51,509 nt of DNA from an uncultured Eggerthellaceae bacterium (lineage in GTDB: Bacteria; Actinomycetota; Coriobacteriia; Coriobacteriales; Eggerthellaceae), in NCBI GenBank assembly GCA_947566075.1, contig CANOIM010000014.1, positions 1 through 51,509 on the forward strand, in the 5' to 3' direction. The position numbers and the translations under genes were made by a program. Within the stretch, counting starts at the first letter, position 1. Every line of letters starts with the position of its first letter. The notes beneath the pieces were generated by a model. That model saw nothing but the letters and a program-made list of their open reading frames with translations, was not told where the DNA came from and did no database searches. Shown here one piece after another: positions 49,574 through 51,509 of the stretch.

Positions 49574-51509
49574 ATGAGGAGGAAAGAGGCTTGCAACGGC
49601 AGCCTTGCGAAGGCGAGGAGCGTTGCCGCATCCATTCAGAAAGCGTTCTTGGCGTTGTGCTTGGCGCTTTTGCTGGTTCCGGCAGGGGCTTTGATAGAAC
49701 CAGGCGCTTTTGCTGAAGAAGATGAAGCAGAGCAAAGTCTCGATGGAGAGATGCTTGTACTAGAAGACAAAGTTGAAGAAGCTAACGAAAGCGAAGACGA
49801 AGGCGTTGAGCAAATAGGAGAAGTTTGTCAAGAAAGAGATGAGGGGAATCTTGATAGCGAATTCGATGATGAGCTAGAGCTTGCAGATGAGATTGCTACC
49901 GAAAAAGCTCAATCTCAAGAAGAGACTATTCAAGGGGATGAGGCTCATCTATATGAAGCTAGAGCTAATGAAGCAACAGAGGTTATCTTCTCGGTAACAC
50001 CAAACAAAAAAATGGTGATCGATCTTTCCAATACTTCGCAGGCCAATACCTATATTTGTGGTGTCGAAGTTATGATCTCATGGTTTGACGATGCCCCCGA
50101 ATGGGATGCGATCAGCGATTCGGAAAAGTATGATGCCTCTCATTTTTCCGTTACATCAAGCAATGAAAGCGTAGCGACAGCGCAATATCTTGCAAATGGT
50201 TCCCCTACAGGTCGTCCGGGTTTAATTATCACGGGTCATGCAAACGGCAGCTCTGATATTAGCATCAGTTATGAATTCGGAAAGTACAAGGGATCGTATT
50301 CAGTTGGCACTGTTTATGTCACGAATCAGGCAAACCCAGTGACAGGGCTGCAAGCTACCGCAAGCACATGGACGCTAAAGTGTTTGCAGACACCATCTGG
50401 ATGGAAGCAGTATATTTCATCAGTGGATAACCAGCCGCAGTTCGGTCTATCTAATTACGATATGGGCATCTTTGTTGAGACGCAAAATCCCGATTGTCCT
50501 TCTACAATTCCCGCGGATGAACTTTTTGATATCAGCATTAATGGAAATGCAGTTTCAAGAGTGGTGATCAGTCCGGTTGTTGGTGATGGAGTTGAGAAAG
50601 AGCATCACCTTTATACAGTGGTTCTGCCAGATGAGGTACAGCCAGGATCCGCGACTGTCACTGTGTCCTTAAAAAGCAACCCAGCAGTATCAACATCATT
50701 TATCGTGAATGTTGCAGAGGATTATCCGCAGCTTTCCGTAAGGGATGAAACGGCCGAAACGGGCTCAACATATACTCTTTCGTTTCTTCCTGAGGTTGAA
50801 ATAGGAGCTATCTGGTCGGGGTTCTTTCCTGATGAATGTGCTGGTTTCACTAGCGAATATATCAGAGCTTACAATCCTGGTGGTCTATTAGAGTTCATCC
50901 AATCTGCGACCTCTTCCGATTCGTCAGTCGTTAAAGTGGAAAGGGCTTATTCGCCATCTGCTTATGAGTTCGTAGAATGCCCCTATGCGTTCACTGCTCT
51001 TAAAGAAGGTGTAGCTGATATTACGCTCACGGATATTACTGGCAAATCATATACATTCAAAATAACAGCAGTTCATAATGAGAAGGGTGATTTGAATATC
51101 GTCGAATCGGTCAGCTTAGATAATTATTATTTTCGCTTTGATACCAATGAATTGAACGGAGTTGTACTTACAGCGACCGTGATCAAGAAACAGGATGTTC
51201 CTGTAACGGTTAAGTGGTTCTCGGAAGATGAGAGCATTGTGCGAATAGAGCGACTAGCTGATGACAAAGTGCGTGTTGTTCCCGTCAGCCAAGGTTCATC
51301 TTTCGTTACAGTGGAATCGGGAGGCTGTGGATCACGGTGTCGTTTCGTGGTCACCCCTGCACTCACTGCCGGATCTACAGAAGCCTCAGACCTTCAGGGT
51401 GAGATCAGCCTGCCAGTGGCACCTGATGACGCTACGAAGGCAGAGCTTGAGGAAATCGCTCTTGAAGTGAGCAAGAAGCCCCTTGCCCCTCAGGAGACGA
51501 TAGACGCGG
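49574..51509 (+). CDS. Large secreted Ig-like surface protein, N-terminal part (runs off window)
   Basis: From ATG 49574 the frame is open to the last base, about 645 codons with no stop. A signal peptide is clear: a basic start (MRRKEACNG), then the hydrophobic AFLALCLALLLVPAGA and a cleavage-like AFA before EEDEAEQ. An acidic region follows to about residue 130. After it come beta-rich stretches with FSVTSSNESVATAQYL, SATSSDSSVVKVE and VKWFSEDESIVRIE, resembling bacterial Ig-like (BIG2) domains of adhesins. Base use is more AT-rich than the core genes. Cell-wall anchoring cannot be judged without the C-terminus. Function as adhesin or large surface protein is inferred. Confidence 0.82.
   Translation, partial: MRRKEACNGSLAKARSVAASIQKAFLALCLALLLVPAGALIEPGAFAEEDEAEQSLDGEMLVLEDKVEEANESEDEGVEQIGEVCQERDEGNLDSEFDDELELADEIATEKAQSQEETIQGDEAHLYEARANEATEVIFSVTPNKKMVIDLSNTSQANTYICGVEVMISWFDDAPEWDAISDSEKYDASHFSVTSSNESVATAQYLANGSPTGRPGLIITGHANGSSDISISYEFGKYKGSYSVGTVYVTNQANPVTGLQATASTWTLKCLQTPSGWKQYISSVDNQPQFGLSNYDMGIFVETQNPDCPSTIPADELFDISINGNAVSRVVISPVVGDGVEKEHHLYTVVLPDEVQPGSATVTVSLKSNPAVSTSFIVNVAEDYPQLSVRDETAETGSTYTLSFLPEVEIGAIWSGFFPDECAGFTSEYIRAYNPGGLLEFIQSATSSDSSVVKVERAYSPSAYEFVECPYAFTALKEGVADITLTDITGKSYTFKITAVHNEKGDLNIVESVSLDNYYFRFDTNELNGVVLTATVIKKQDVPVTVKWFSEDESIVRIERLADDKVRVVPVSQGSSFVTVESGGCGSRCRFVVTPALTAGSTEASDLQGEISLPVAPDDATKAELEEIALEVSKKPLAPQETIDA

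Overview
The window looks like chromosomal DNA of a moderately GC-rich Gram-positive actinobacterium, most likely a member of the Coriobacteriia. The pointers are the block infA-rpmJ-rpsM-rpsK-rpsD-rpoA-rplQ followed by an ECF-transporter T subunit, a four-cysteine zinc-type S4, an AddAB-like nuclease/helicase pair, GHKL sensor kinases and a CsbB/YfhO-type surface glycosylation cluster. The class assignment is an inference from gene content, not a database match.

Positions 1-20,200 are accessory and mosaic. Ordinary metabolic and transport genes (an ABC exporter, type I asparaginase, three DMT/EamA transporters, an SDR-aldehyde dehydrogenase pair, a PNPOx-like protein, an XRE/zinc-ribbon regulator, an AraC regulator, a CMD-cupin protein and TenA) are interrupted by five stand-alone genes of two families: three AAA ATPase/DUF4143 proteins and two AlbA_2 (Schlafen-like) proteins. 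Two of these sit between direct repeats that duplicate the 3' end of the neighbouring gene (161 bp at 188/3925, 81 bp at 12342/13733). One AlbA_2 gene is also enclosed by 55-bp palindrome-containing repeats (2270/3803). A third lies beside a 32-codon remnant of a homocysteine S-methyltransferase. This pattern suggests single-gene cassettes entering at gene ends.

Positions 20,200-27,200 hold a toxin-antitoxin pair whose PIN toxin has an in-frame TAG, then the AddB-like and AddA-like genes. Positions 27,300-34,450 form a minus-strand envelope operon: a GT2 polyprenyl-phosphate sugar synthase, YfhO paralogue 2, an acyltransferase and YfhO paralogue 1, with a ChbG-like deacetylase divergent from it. 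At 35,400 a tRNA-Gln(UUG) is followed by several hairpins and a second copy of its own 3' end. Next come cysK and a LysR regulator.

Positions 38,100-46,000 are core genome (translation and RNA polymerase alpha genes, ecfT, dnaE). After them come a RelBE-type pair and two overlapping GHKL kinase genes. The first has the ATP-binding domain but no phosphoacceptor histidine; the second has the histidine but no ATP-binding domain and ends inside a REP-like palindrome beside a REP-associated tyrosine transposase. More REP-like palindromes follow. The window ends inside a large secreted protein gene (from 49574) that is open to the last base.
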